Shown here one piece after another: positions 8,008 to 16,616 of a DNA stretch of 46,174 nt. The stretch lies in contig CAMLSG010000012.1 of assembly GCA_946482635.1 (NCBI GenBank), forward strand, positions 1 to 46,174, given 5' to 3'. Within the stretch, counting starts at the first letter, position 1. Each line of letters opens with the position of its first letter. This DNA is from an uncultured Duganella sp. Its GTDB lineage: Bacteria > Pseudomonadota > Gammaproteobacteria > Burkholderiales > Burkholderiaceae. A program made the translations under genes and the position numbers. The notes beneath the pieces are model-generated. The model worked only from the letters and a program-made list of their open reading frames with translations, did no database searches and had not been told where the DNA came from.

Positions 8008-11000
8008 ATGTCAGCACGCATCCTGATTATCGAAGACAACCCTACGAATATGGAGCTGATGGTTTACCTGCTCCGTGCCTTCGGCTATCAGCCGCTCCTG
8101 GCCCACAACGGCGAGGAAGGCGTGGAAGTAGCGCGCCGCGAAGTACCCGACCTGATCATCTGCGACGTGCACCTGCCCAAGCTCGATGGCTACGGCGTGG
8201 TGGCGCAACTGAAGCAAGACCCGCAATTGAAAGATATCCCGGCGCTGGCGGTGACCGCGCTGGCCATGGTCGGCGACCGCGAAAAGCTGCTGGCTGCAGG
8301 CTTTGACGGCTATATCGGCAAGCCGATCGAACCGGACACCTTTGTGTCGCAAATCGAGTCTTTTTTGCCGGGGGAGATGTCGCCCCGGGATGAGAACGAC
8401 ATCGCGACGATCCTGATCGTCGACGACCATGTGCTGAACCGCGAATTCCTGATGACGCTGCTTGGCTACAGCGGTCACCGGCTGCTGGAGGCGTCCAGCG
8501 GCATGGAGGGCTTGAAAGTGATGGAGTCGGAACGGCCGGACCTGGTCATTTCCGACATCCTGATGCCGAACATGGATGGCTATGAATTCGTCAACCGCAT
8601 CCGCAGCAAGCCGGAACTGGCGGATGTGCCGATCATCTTCTATACCGCCACCTACCGCGAACGCGAAGCGATGGCGGTGGCCGAAGCGTGCGGCGTGCGC
8701 TGGGTGCTGCCCAAGCCGTCCGACCCGGACGTGATCCTGAAAACGGTGCACCAGGCGCTGGGTATGGCGGGGCAGGGCGAGGCGCTGCCGGCATTCGCCC
8801 CGGAACCGCCCAGCCAGGGCCGCCTGTTCGATATCGAGCACAAGGTCGCGGAATACATCGACGAACTGGAGTCAAGCAGCCAGCTCATTACGCGCATCGC
8901 CAACAACGGCGAGTCGCATGAAGGCGAGCCGGAGCACCTGAACCAGATGACCGAGCGCCTGTCGCGCTCCCTCTCCAGCCTGCAGGCGGTCAGCCTGCGC
9001 CTGACGGCCCTGATCGAACTGGGGATTGAGCTTGGCGCCGAGCGCGATGCGCAGGGCCTGATCGAAATCGGCGTGCGCGTGGCGCAAAATATCTGCGTGT
9101 CGCGCTTTGCCTGCATCGGCGTACTGGAACAGGATGCGCATGAAACCAGCTATTTCGCTTCCTGCGGCGTGGGCGAGCAGGCCAAGGTGGTGGCGAGCCA
9201 GGCGCGCGCCGGCATCCTCGACAGCCTGTTGCAGCAACGGCAGCCGGTGCGCATGAGTCGCCTGGGCGGGGATCCCAGAGAAATCGGGCTGCCGAGCGGA
9301 CACCCGCAGGTGCATTCCTTCCTCGGCGTGCCTATCGCCTCGCGCGAGCGCGTGCATGGCTGGCTGTACCTGGTGGACAAGCTGGGCGCCGACGAATTCA
9401 ACGAAGTCGATGAACGGGTGGCGGTGACGGTGGCGGCGCAGATCTCGGTCGCTTACGAAAACCTGCTGCTGTACGAGGAAATCAGCCGCCACCATGCCCA
9501 GCTCCAGCTGGACATGAACGCGCGCATCCGGCTTGACGAGGACCTGCGCCGCTTCCGCCTGGCGATGGATGCCACGGCTGACGCGATCTTCCTGGTCGAC
9601 CGCGCGAATTCCTGCTTCATCGACGTCAACGTGACAGCCTGCCGCATGCTGGGCTTTGCGCGCGAGGAATTCCTGAAAGTCGGGCCGGACCGTGAGCTGG
9701 ATCCCGGCCTGCAGCCTTTGCAGGACCTGTACGACAAGCTGCTGGCGGGCGACCAGAGCGGGGCGATGGCCGAGCTGCTGCTTGAATGCAAGGACGGGGC
9801 GCCGCTGTCGGTGGAAGTGCAGCGCCGCACGTTGCGCTCGGGGCAGAACTGGATCCTGGTGGCGGTTGCGCGCGATATCACGGAGCGCAAGGAAGCCGAA
9901 CGCCGCCTGCTCAAGCTGGCCCATTTCGACACACTGACCGGCTTGCCGAACCGCAGCCAGTTCTACGATTCGCTGACGCTGTCATTGAAACAGGCGGCCG
10001 AGCATAACTGGGCGCTGGCGGTGCTGTTCCTCGACATGGACCGCTTCAAGAACATCAACGATACGCTGGGCCACACTATCGGCGACGAGCTGCTGCGGCA
10101 GTTCTCCAGCCGCCTGGTGGAGTGCCTGCGCGTGCGCGACACCATCGGCCGTTTCGGCGGCGACGAGTTCGCGGCGATCCTGATGCTGCCGGAAGGCGCG
10201 CAAAATGCCATCGCGGTGGTCGACAAGATCCGCGAGGCGATGCGCCAGCCCTTCGACCTGAAAGGGCATGAGGTAACGGTGACGGCCAGTATCGGCATTT
10301 CCGTGTTCCCGGACGACGGCAGCGATCCCGATACCTTGATCCAGTACGCCGACACGGCAATGTACCGCGCCAAGGAGGCGGGACGCGACGCCTTCCGTTT
10401 CTTCACGGCGGAAATGAACGCGCAATCGCTGGCGCGGCTGGACATGGAAAATGCGCTGCGCCGTGCCATCGACAACAATGAGTTCCGGCTGTTCTACCAG
10501 CCCAAAGTGCATATTGCCTCTGGCCGCATCAGCGGCGCAGAGGTGCTGCTGCGCTGGGAGCGTCCGGGTCATGGGCTGGTGTCGCCGGCGCTGTTCATTC
10601 CGCTGCTGGAAGAGACCGGGCTGATCGTGCGGGTCGGAAGCTGGGTGATCCACGAATCCTGCCGCAAGATCTCCGAGTGGGCGAAAGGGGATGTCGGGCC
10701 GGTGCATTTGTCGGTCAACGTGTCCGGCATCCAGTTCTTCGTTGGCGGCCTGGAAGAGGAGGTGATGCGGGCCATCAAGGAGAACGATATCTCGCCGGAA
10801 CTGCTGGAGCTGGAACTGACTGAAAGCTCGCTGATGTCCAATGCCGAGGAAACCATCACGGTCCTGCAAAACCTGAAGGCGCTGGGCGTGAAGATTTCGA
10901 TCGATGATTTCGGCACCGGCTACTCTTCGCTGGCCTACCTGAAGCGCTTCCCGATCGATAAGCTGAAGATTGACATCGCTTTCGTGCGCGAGGTCACCAG

Positions 11001-11631
11001 CAATCCGGACGATGCGGCGATTGTGCTGGCCATTATCAATATGGCCCACAGCCTGAAATTGAAGGTGATTGCCGAGGGCGTGGAAAAGGATGCGCAACTG
11101 TCCTACCTGCGGCGCCATGACTGCGACGAAATGCAGGGTTATTACTTCAGTCGCCCCTTGCCGGAAGCCGACTTTGTGCAGATGCTGCGCGAAGGCCGGC
11201 ACCTGCAAACGCCAACCGACGAAAGCATTGTCGACCAGCAGACCCTGTTGATTGTCGATGACGACGCCTTCATGCTCGATGTGTTGAGCGACTTCCTGGC
11301 ACAGGATGGCTACCGGATTTTGACCGCGCAGACCGCGGCGGAAGGGTTCGACGTTTTGGCGCGGCACCGTGTTCAAGTGATCCTGTGCGACCAGTGCATG
11401 CCGATGATGACCGGGACCGAGTTCATGGAACGGGTCAAGAACCTGGCGCCGGATACGTTCCGCATCATGCTGTCGGCCTATGCCGACCTGACGCCGATCA
11501 TGGCCGCCATTAATCACGGGGCGATCGACCGCTTCTACACCAAACCATGGAAAGGCGCCGTGCTGCGCGAGAATATTCGCGAGGGCTTCCGGCTGCATTC
11601 GCAAATCAGGGCGCCGCAATACCTGAATTAG
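8008..11631 (+). CDS. Multidomain response regulator REC-REC-GAF-PAS-GGDEF-EVL-REC (c-di-GMP)
   Basis: A 1207-residue cytosolic signalling protein. Domains in order: REC1 (1-122, phospho-Asp53), REC2 (133-252, Asp183), linker helix, GAF (about 335-485), PAS (about 512-625), GGDEF (about 635-800), EAL-type (about 812-1065) and a C-terminal REC3 (1078-1200, Asp1128, ending in a TKPW motif like those of RpfG-type receivers). GGDEF is intact (717-721), with an inhibitory RxxD site at 708-711. The phosphodiesterase motif reads EVLLRW instead of EALLRW, but DDFGTGYSSL, IAEGVEK and QGYYFSRPL are intact, so both c-di-GMP synthesis and breakdown remain possible. The ATG at 8008 follows GACAGGAG by 5 bases; a TTG at 7993 is less likely. 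The gene's last 4 bases overlap the convergent nitroreductase gene. Confidence 0.92.
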   Translation: MSARILIIEDNPTNMELMVYLLRAFGYQPLLAHNGEEGVEVARREVPDLIICDVHLPKLDGYGVVAQLKQDPQLKDIPALAVTALAMVGDREKLLAAGFDGYIGKPIEPDTFVSQIESFLPGEMSPRDENDIATILIVDDHVLNREFLMTLLGYSGHRLLEASSGMEGLKVMESERPDLVISDILMPNMDGYEFVNRIRSKPELADVPIIFYTATYREREAMAVAEACGVRWVLPKPSDPDVILKTVHQALGMAGQGEALPAFAPEPPSQGRLFDIEHKVAEYIDELESSSQLITRIANNGESHEGEPEHLNQMTERLSRSLSSLQAVSLRLTALIELGIELGAERDAQGLIEIGVRVAQNICVSRFACIGVLEQDAHETSYFASCGVGEQAKVVASQARAGILDSLLQQRQPVRMSRLGGDPREIGLPSGHPQVHSFLGVPIASRERVHGWLYLVDKLGADEFNEVDERVAVTVAAQISVAYENLLLYEEISRHHAQLQLDMNARIRLDEDLRRFRLAMDATADAIFLVDRANSCFIDVNVTACRMLGFAREEFLKVGPDRELDPGLQPLQDLYDKLLAGDQSGAMAELLLECKDGAPLSVEVQRRTLRSGQNWILVAVARDITERKEAERRLLKLAHFDTLTGLPNRSQFYDSLTLSLKQAAEHNWALAVLFLDMDRFKNINDTLGHTIGDELLRQFSSRLVECLRVRDTIGRFGGDEFAAILMLPEGAQNAIAVVDKIREAMRQPFDLKGHEVTVTASIGISVFPDDGSDPDTLIQYADTAMYRAKEAGRDAFRFFTAEMNAQSLARLDMENALRRAIDNNEFRLFYQPKVHIASGRISGAEVLLRWERPGHGLVSPALFIPLLEETGLIVRVGSWVIHESCRKISEWAKGDVGPVHLSVNVSGIQFFVGGLEEEVMRAIKENDISPELLELELTESSLMSNAEETITVLQNLKALGVKISIDDFGTGYSSLAYLKRFPIDKLKIDIAFVREVTSNPDDAAIVLAIINMAHSLKLKVIAEGVEKDAQLSYLRRHDCDEMQGYYFSRPLPEADFVQMLREGRHLQTPTDESIVDQQTLLIVDDDAFMLDVLSDFLAQDGYRILTAQTAAEGFDVLARHRVQVILCDQCMPMMTGTEFMERVKNLAPDTFRIMLSAYADLTPIMAAINHGAIDRFYTKPWKGAVLRENIREGFRLHSQIRAPQYLN

Positions 11632-13559
11632 TCTGCGACCTGGCCGAGGGCTGCAAAGTGCAGGACCCAGCTGCCTTTTTCAGCCTTGACCAGGGCCGCA
11701 GCTTCGTCGTCGTAGAATGCACCGACGGGACAGGCGCCCAGCCCCCTGGCGACCGCGCCCAGCAGCCAGCGTTCGCCCATCAATCCCGCTTCCAGGAAGG
11801 CCATGCGGTAGCCGCGTGCGCCGTTTTTTAATGCTTGCGCGCTGTCCGCCGACAGGATGAGGACGACAGCGGCGTCGCCGACGACGTCCTGGTCAAGTGC
11901 CGCATTGCGGGCCTGGATCGCGAAGTCGCCAAGCTGCACGGGTTGCAATGCATGCCGCGTTGGCAGGTAGCGGTAGACCCCGGGCTTAAGTCCCGCTACG
12001 CGGTTCACCACCAGGTCAGCATGCAGGGCGCCTGACAGGAGCGGTGCTTGCGCCATGTCCGCCAGTATCGATGCCAGTTGCCGGAGCTGGATCGGCTGTT
12101 CCGAGAAGCGGCGCTGGCTGCGGCGTTGCAGGATGGTGCGGGCCAGGTCCATTGTCGCCGCATCGCCCGCCGGAAGCGCGACCAGTCGCTCGGTGCCGGG
12201 CTCGTGCGCGCCGGGTACGGCGCTGTCGGCGGTACGGCCAACCTTGCCATCGATATCGTCGGCGCCGACCGTGGCCATCAACGTGGCAGCGTGGACCTGG
12301 CCGGTGACGCCGAGGCCCATCGACTTTGCAGAATTCTCGTCGCCGGCGCGCTGTCGCTGTGCCGACGGCTTCGCTGGCGCGATTACAGTAGCGCTGGAAA
12401 AAGCCGTCACGGCAATGACACCTTCCTGCAAGCCGTCCAGCTCGAACGCTGACGCAAGAGCCGTTTCGTCGAACTGTTCGAGAGGGACGGCGTGTGCTCC
12501 AACATAGTGTCCCGCCAGCCGTGCGTTCTCCAGCAAGTGCCCAAGGTCGGCCGCGACGTAGCGGTACGCGCGATCGCGGTATTTGTAGCCGGTCCGCTGG
12601 AAGACTGCCGACACCACCATCAGCAAATCCGCCTCGACCGCAAGCAATCTGGAAGGAAGTCCGCCGAGCCATGCCAGGCGATGCTGGTCGGGATCGAAGT
12701 GGTAAAGCCCTGGCTGAAGGCCAGCTACGCGCCGGACCAGCAGGTAAAGCTCGGCAGGAAAAAGGGCGCCCGAGGAAGGCGCCGCGCGCAGTGCAAGTCC
12801 GCCGCGCCTGGCGGTTACCCCTGCGGTCAGGTGGAGTAACTGCCCGACAGCTGAAAGGTCAAGCGCGCGCCCCGAGGCGGGCGCCGCCGGGCCGCGCAGC
12901 ATGGCGCCAAGACTTCGAGAGCCTGCCTCGCCCGGTGCCGCGCGAGGCAACGCAATATGCGGCGACGCCGGATAGCTTTTGAAGGGCGCTTGTTGCGCGC
13001 CCCAATCCACCGCCGGAGCGCGGCGCAAGACGCCGCTGCGCGAGGAAGAAGACGCTTCGTGGTAGCGCAGCACCGTCGCAGTCGTCGCCGCAAAGGAGTC
13101 GCCAGGTTCGCCCGGCACGCCAGCTGCTGGCTGCACGCCGCGCCCGCCCCAATGCGCACCAAGCGCGAATGCGAGCGCCAGGGCGCCTGCGGCGCCGGCG
13201 GCACGCGCAAGACCCCGCCAGGCACTGGCGTCGTCCTGGCGGGGGCCGCGCACCGGCGGCTGACCGGCCTTGTGTTGCCGCAGCCAGCGCAAGGCCGTCG
13301 GCAAATTGAAGAACAAGTGCAGTGATACCAGCAGCAGCGTCGCATAGCCGAACAGGTAATGCCAATCGAACACCGGAAGCTGCTGGTTGGCGACCCAGAA
13401 CAATCCCAGGCCAGCAGTGCAGAGAAGGTAGGCCATCAGCAACAGGCTGCTGTGCATGTTGACCGCCAGGCGCGACGGTACTTTCCCGCGCCAGGCCAGC
13501 GCGAGCAGGGCGGCATACACCGCCAACGGCAGCAGCACCCACAGGATTTTCGGCCCCAT
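11628..13559 (-). CDS. Membrane protein with tandem SagB-type nitroreductase domains
   Basis: 643 residues. The N-terminus (about 1-140) has four hydrophobic helices with His-containing segments (NMHSSLLLMAYLL, FDWHYLFGYATLLLVSLHLF), resembling the cytochrome b-like DUF4405 membrane domain. Two FMN nitroreductase-like domains of the SagB/ThcOx type follow. The first (about 190-375) contains YHEASSSSRS and PSSGALFPAELYLLVRR with LQPGLYHFDPDQHRLA. The second (about 450-640) contains TILQRRSQRRFSEQPIQL, LKPGVYRYLPTRHALQPV and RMAFLEAGLMGERWLLGA. SagB relatives oxidise azolines in peptide natural products, but no YcaO, precursor peptide or protease lies nearby, so a redox role outside RiPP synthesis is more likely. 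Convergent with the upstream regulator gene, divergent from the phasin. Confidence 0.82.
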   Translation of the reverse strand: MGPKILWVLLPLAVYAALLALAWRGKVPSRLAVNMHSSLLLMAYLLCTAGLGLFWVANQQLPVFDWHYLFGYATLLLVSLHLFFNLPTALRWLRQHKAGQPPVRGPRQDDASAWRGLARAAGAAGALALAFALGAHWGGRGVQPAAGVPGEPGDSFAATTATVLRYHEASSSSRSGVLRRAPAVDWGAQQAPFKSYPASPHIALPRAAPGEAGSRSLGAMLRGPAAPASGRALDLSAVGQLLHLTAGVTARRGGLALRAAPSSGALFPAELYLLVRRVAGLQPGLYHFDPDQHRLAWLGGLPSRLLAVEADLLMVVSAVFQRTGYKYRDRAYRYVAADLGHLLENARLAGHYVGAHAVPLEQFDETALASAFELDGLQEGVIAVTAFSSATVIAPAKPSAQRQRAGDENSAKSMGLGVTGQVHAATLMATVGADDIDGKVGRTADSAVPGAHEPGTERLVALPAGDAATMDLARTILQRRSQRRFSEQPIQLRQLASILADMAQAPLLSGALHADLVVNRVAGLKPGVYRYLPTRHALQPVQLGDFAIQARNAALDQDVVGDAAVVLILSADSAQALKNGARGYRMAFLEAGLMGERWLLGAVARGLGACPVGAFYDDEAAALVKAEKGSWVLHFAALGQVAD

Positions 13560-13641
13560 GCGGGCATTGTAGAACGCATTAGAAGCCCTGTTCTAGAGAG
13601 TGCGCCGTAAAATGATCAAAGAACAAACAGGAGCCGCCGCC

Positions 13642-13989
13642 ATGGGTAAAAAGACGAAATCGTTTGAGGAAAGCGAAGAACGGCTGACCAAGGCAGTACG
13701 CGAATCGGCACAGGAGATCTGGAAGGCGGGGCTGGGGGCCTTCACCGACCTGCAAAAACGTGCCCGGGCCGTCGAAGGCGACCGCGCCGGCCATGTGCGC
13801 GAAACCGTCAACTCGCTGGAAAAAGTGTTCGAGGAGCGGGTCACCCGGGCGCTGGACTCGATTGGCGTGCCAATGCGGCAGGACATCAACGCACTGATCG
13901 ACCGGATGGATGAATTAAGCCGCCAGGTCGAAGAATTGAAAGCGTTGGTGAAAAAGCCAGTCAAAAAGGCCACAACGAAAAAAGCGTAA
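13642..13989 (+). CDS. Phasin, PhaI/PhaF-type polyhydroxyalkanoate granule protein
   Basis: A 115-residue amphipathic protein of the poly(hydroxyalkanoate) granule-associated family, coating storage granules. The core EIWKAGLGAFTDLQKRAR, followed by VFEERVTRALDSIGVPMRQD and heptad-like INALIDRMDELSRQVEELKA, matches the PhaI/PhaF N-terminal region of pseudomonads. The C-terminus is a short Lys/Ala tail (KKPVKKATTKKA), like a reduced version of the DNA-binding tail of PhaF. The ATG at 13642 follows CAGGAG by 8 bases; an earlier ATG at 13612 has no such site. A PhaD-like regulator follows after 59 bases. Confidence 0.82.
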   Translation: MGKKTKSFEESEERLTKAVRESAQEIWKAGLGAFTDLQKRARAVEGDRAGHVRETVNSLEKVFEERVTRALDSIGVPMRQDINALIDRMDELSRQVEELKALVKKPVKKATTKKA

Positions 13990-14021
13990 CTTCTGGAAAA
14001 CTTCTAATAGTGATATCCTTG

Positions 14022-14046
14022 CAGGGGAAACAATAGAGCCCCCCTG
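14022..14046 (+). promoter_or_regulatory. Inverted repeat before the PhaD-like gene, candidate operator
   Basis: CAGGGG (14022-14027) and CCCCTG (14041-14046) are inverted, 13 bases apart, ending three bases before the regulator ATG. TetR-type proteins often bind such sites at their own gene. It could instead be a weak terminator for the phasin gene, but there is no T-run. Confidence 0.28.
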
Positions 14047-14048
14047 TT

Positions 14049-14714
14049 ATGCTACAAAAAGCGCCAAGACGAACCCGCGAACGCATCCTGGAACTCTCGC
14101 TGCGCTTGTTTAACGAGTTCGGCGAGCCAAATATCACGACGACTGTCATTGCCGAGGAGATGAATATCTCCCCGGGGAACCTCTATTACCATTTCAGGAA
14201 CAAGGACGACATCGTCAACTCCATCTTCGTCCAGTTCAAGGCCGAGGCGGAGCGCATGCTGCAGGTGCCGAGCGGCCGCCGTTCGAACGTGGAGGACGTG
14301 TGGCTGTACCTGCACCTGATGTTTGAGCTGATCTGGCGCTACCGCTTCTTCTACCGCGACCTGAACGACCTGCTGTCGCGCAACCGCAAGCTGGAACTGG
14401 AGTTCAAGGAACTGCTGGCGCACAAGATCAAGGTGGCGCGCAACCTGTGCCTGGACCTGCGCAGCGAAGGCTCGCTGGAGGCCAGCGATATGGCGATCGA
14501 TGCGATGTCGGTGAATATGGTGGTAGTGGCGACCTATTGGCTGTCTTACGAATACGTGCGCAACCCGCGCAAATACTCCGAGCAGCAATCGATGGCCGAT
14601 GCGCTGGCGCGAGGCTGCTACCAGGTGCTGTCCCAGATCGGCCCTTACCTGCGCGGCGAGACCAGCCTGCTGTTCCAGAAACTGTCCGAAGAATACCTGA
14701 AGAAGCTCAAATGA
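14049..14714 (+). CDS. TetR-family regulator, PhaD-like
   Basis: A 221-residue TetR/AcrR protein. The N-terminal helix-turn-helix reads TRERILELSLRLFNEFGEPN, then MNISPGNLYYHFRNKDDIV. The ligand domain has WLYLHLMFELIWRYRFFYRD, which closely resembles the corresponding region of Pseudomonas PhaD, the TetR-like activator of phaI/phaF. Together with the phasin immediately upstream, this supports a role in polyhydroxyalkanoate storage. No clear Shine-Dalgarno precedes the ATG. Its stop overlaps the start of the next gene (ATGA), so the two are co-transcribed. PhaD identity is inferred from resemblance and context. Confidence 0.85.
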   Translation: MLQKAPRRTRERILELSLRLFNEFGEPNITTTVIAEEMNISPGNLYYHFRNKDDIVNSIFVQFKAEAERMLQVPSGRRSNVEDVWLYLHLMFELIWRYRFFYRDLNDLLSRNRKLELEFKELLAHKIKVARNLCLDLRSEGSLEASDMAIDAMSVNMVVVATYWLSYEYVRNPRKYSEQQSMADALARGCYQVLSQIGPYLRGETSLLFQKLSEEYLKKLK

Positions 14715-15247
14715 AATCGATTTGCGTATATTGCGGCGCCAATGCCGGCGCTTCCCCTCGTTACGCCGAACAGGCGCGTGCGCTGGCAGCCGCGCTGGTG
14801 GAGCAGAACCTGGCGCTGGTGTATGGCGGCGGCAACGTGGGCCTGATGGGCGTGATCGCCGACGAAGTGCTGCGCCTTGGCGGCGAAGTGACCGGCGTGA
14901 TCCCGACCGCACTGGTGGAGCGCGAAGTGGGGCATACCGGCTTGACGCGCCAGTTCATCGTCAAGGACATGCACGAGCGCAAAGCCATGATGGCGCAACT
15001 GTCAGACGGCTTCATCGCCATGCCGGGCGGGATGGGGACGCTGGAAGAACTGTTCGAGATGCTGACCTGGTCGCAGCTCGGCATCCACAGCAAGCCAGTG
15101 GGATTGCTGAACGTCGATGGTTTTTACGACAAACTGGTCGGCTTCATCGAGCACGCCCGCGACGAGGGCTTCATCAAGCCGCAGCACGCCGCGCTGGTGC
15201 GCGTGAACGCTTCGCCAGACGCGTTGGTGCAAAGCCTGCGCGGCTAA
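14711..15247 (+). CDS. LOG-family (TIGR00730) Rossmann-fold protein
   Basis: 178 residues starting MKSICVYCGANAGASPRYAE, with YGGGNVGLMGVIADEVL and the signature PGGMGTLEELFEMLTWSQLG. This family includes cytokinin riboside 5'-monophosphate phosphoribohydrolases and related AMP/nucleotide 5'-monophosphate nucleosidases; the bacterial substrate is often unclear. The start ATG shares bases with the upstream regulator's stop (ATGA), so translation is coupled. Longer in-frame starts upstream lie inside the regulator gene and are rejected. The final four bases overlap the convergent YgjP-like gene. Confidence 0.9.
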   Translation: MKSICVYCGANAGASPRYAEQARALAAALVEQNLALVYGGGNVGLMGVIADEVLRLGGEVTGVIPTALVEREVGHTGLTRQFIVKDMHERKAMMAQLSDGFIAMPGGMGTLEELFEMLTWSQLGIHSKPVGLLNVDGFYDKLVGFIEHARDEGFIKPQHAALVRVNASPDALVQSLRG

Positions 15248-15744
15248 GGCCAGAGCTTCTTGCCGGACGCATCGAGGTGCGTCAGGTACAGGCGGGTGTC
15301 GAACTCGTATTGGTGATAGTTTGGCTCCATGTAGGTGCACAGCTTGTAGAACGCCTTGTCGTGTTGTTTTTCTTTTACGTGGGCCAGTTCGTGCACCACG
15401 ATCATCCGCAGGAATTCCAGCGGTACTTCCCGGAACATCGTCGCAACGCGGATCTCGTGCTTGGCTTTCAGCTTGCCGCCCTGGACGCGTGAGACGGATG
15501 TGTGCAAGCCAAGGGCGTGGTTGATCACGTGGATCTTGCTGTCGAATGCCACTTTGTCAATCGGAGCCGCATTACGCAGGAATTCGTTGCGCAGGTCCTG
15601 GACGTAGTCATACAGCGCACGGTCATTGCGAATATCGTGGGCTTTCGGATAACGTTGCAGCAGTACTTCGCCAAGGCGGCCCTGGTCCAACACCTGGCGG
15701 ACCTGGGAAAGAGTCTGTTCTGAGTAAGCGCTGAGGTATTTCAT
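15244..15744 (-). CDS. YgjP-like metallopeptidase domain protein
   Basis: A 166-residue protein with a zinc-peptidase motif HELAHVKEKQHDKAFY (ligands His118, His122 and probably His128; catalytic Glu119), typical of the YgjP/DUF45 (WLM-related) family. The N-terminal half is helical (YSEQTLSQVRQVLDQGRLGE) and the middle carries the beta-rich SKIHVINHALGLHTSVSRVQ region seen in this family. No signal peptide, so cytosolic. Substrates of the family are unknown. It is divergent from cho, with 26 bases between start codons, so the two promoters must overlap. Confidence 0.82.
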   Translation of the reverse strand: MKYLSAYSEQTLSQVRQVLDQGRLGEVLLQRYPKAHDIRNDRALYDYVQDLRNEFLRNAAPIDKVAFDSKIHVINHALGLHTSVSRVQGGKLKAKHEIRVATMFREVPLEFLRMIVVHELAHVKEKQHDKAFYKLCTYMEPNYHQYEFDTRLYLTHLDASGKKLWP

Positions 15745-15770
15745 GGCGGGGCGAATGGTATCATGGCCGC

Positions 15771-16616
15771 ATGCGCACCCACGTCAATTCGGTGGGACTG
15801 CTGGTGGTCAGCGACCCCGTTTTGAACTTCAGCTATCCCGCCCACATCCCCCGAGAATGCATCGATGCCTTGCCGTCGCTGCCGGGTGTTTACATCTTCC
15901 GTGACGCCGCAGGCAAGCCAATCTACATCGGCAAGAGCGTGAATATCCGCACGCGGGTTCTGTCGCATATGCGTACTGCGGAAGAAATGCAGATGCTTGC
16001 GCGCGCCGCCACCATCGACTTTGAGCGCACCGGCGGCGAAATTGGTGCCTTGCTGCGCGAATCGGAACTGGTCAAGCAATACCAGCCAGTGTTCAATTCA
16101 AAGCTACGCCGTTTGCGGGAAATGTGCTCGATCAGCATGGCCGGCGAGCAGCCCGAGATCGTCTTCGCGCGAGAAGTGGATTTTGCGCTGGCCGAGCAAA
16201 TATACGGCCTGTTCGGCAGCAGGAAGGCCGCCACCGAAACGCTGCGCGACGTGGTACATGCGGGCGGACTGTGCACGGTGGCCACCGGAATCGAGAGGGG
16301 AGTACCTGGACGGCCTTGTTTCGCGCGGCAGGTGGCACGCTGCCGGGGCGCTTGCACAGGCGAGGAGTCCGTATCGGATCACGCGGCGCGCGTGCGGCTG
16401 GCGCTGGCGCCTTTGCGCGTGACGCGCTGGCCGTTCGCCGGCGCGGTGGCTATTGTCGAAGAATCGGATGGTCTGCGCCAGCGCGCGATCGTCGACCGCT
16501 GGTGTTACCTCGGCGTCGACAAGCCGCGAGCAGCCGCCGCGAGCTTCGATATCGATGTGTACAATATCCTCGTGCGCCCGCTGCAGTCGGGCACGTTACG
16601 CATCGAGGAGCTTTGA
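15771..16616 (+). CDS. cho: Excinuclease Cho (UvrC homolog, GIY-YIG endonuclease)
   Basis: 281-residue endonuclease that makes the 3' incision in nucleotide excision repair, in place of UvrC for bulky lesions. The GIY-YIG core reads LPGVYIFRDAAGKPIYIGKS with VNIRTRVLSHMRTAEEM, followed by GGEIGALLRESELVKQYQPV carrying the metal-binding Glu. The C-terminal half follows E. coli Cho: REVDFALAEQIYGLFGSRKA, a Cys cluster (RPCFARQVARCRGACTGEES) and RVTRWPFAGAVAI. Length is close to E. coli Cho (295). A TATCAT box 6 bases before the ATG suggests a leaderless transcript. I see no SOS (LexA) box. Confidence 0.9.
   Translation: MRTHVNSVGLLVVSDPVLNFSYPAHIPRECIDALPSLPGVYIFRDAAGKPIYIGKSVNIRTRVLSHMRTAEEMQMLARAATIDFERTGGEIGALLRESELVKQYQPVFNSKLRRLREMCSISMAGEQPEIVFAREVDFALAEQIYGLFGSRKAATETLRDVVHAGGLCTVATGIERGVPGRPCFARQVARCRGACTGEESVSDHAARVRLALAPLRVTRWPFAGAVAIVEESDGLRQRAIVDRWCYLGVDKPRAAAASFDIDVYNILVRPLQSGTLRIEEL

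Noticed and set aside
9982..11619. 545-codon open frame on the minus strand
   Set aside because: Antisense shadow of the GGDEF/EAL portion of the large regulator.
11628..13559. RiPP (azoline peptide) biosynthetic cluster
   Set aside because: Only the SagB-like part is present; no YcaO, precursor peptide, protease or transporter lies nearby.
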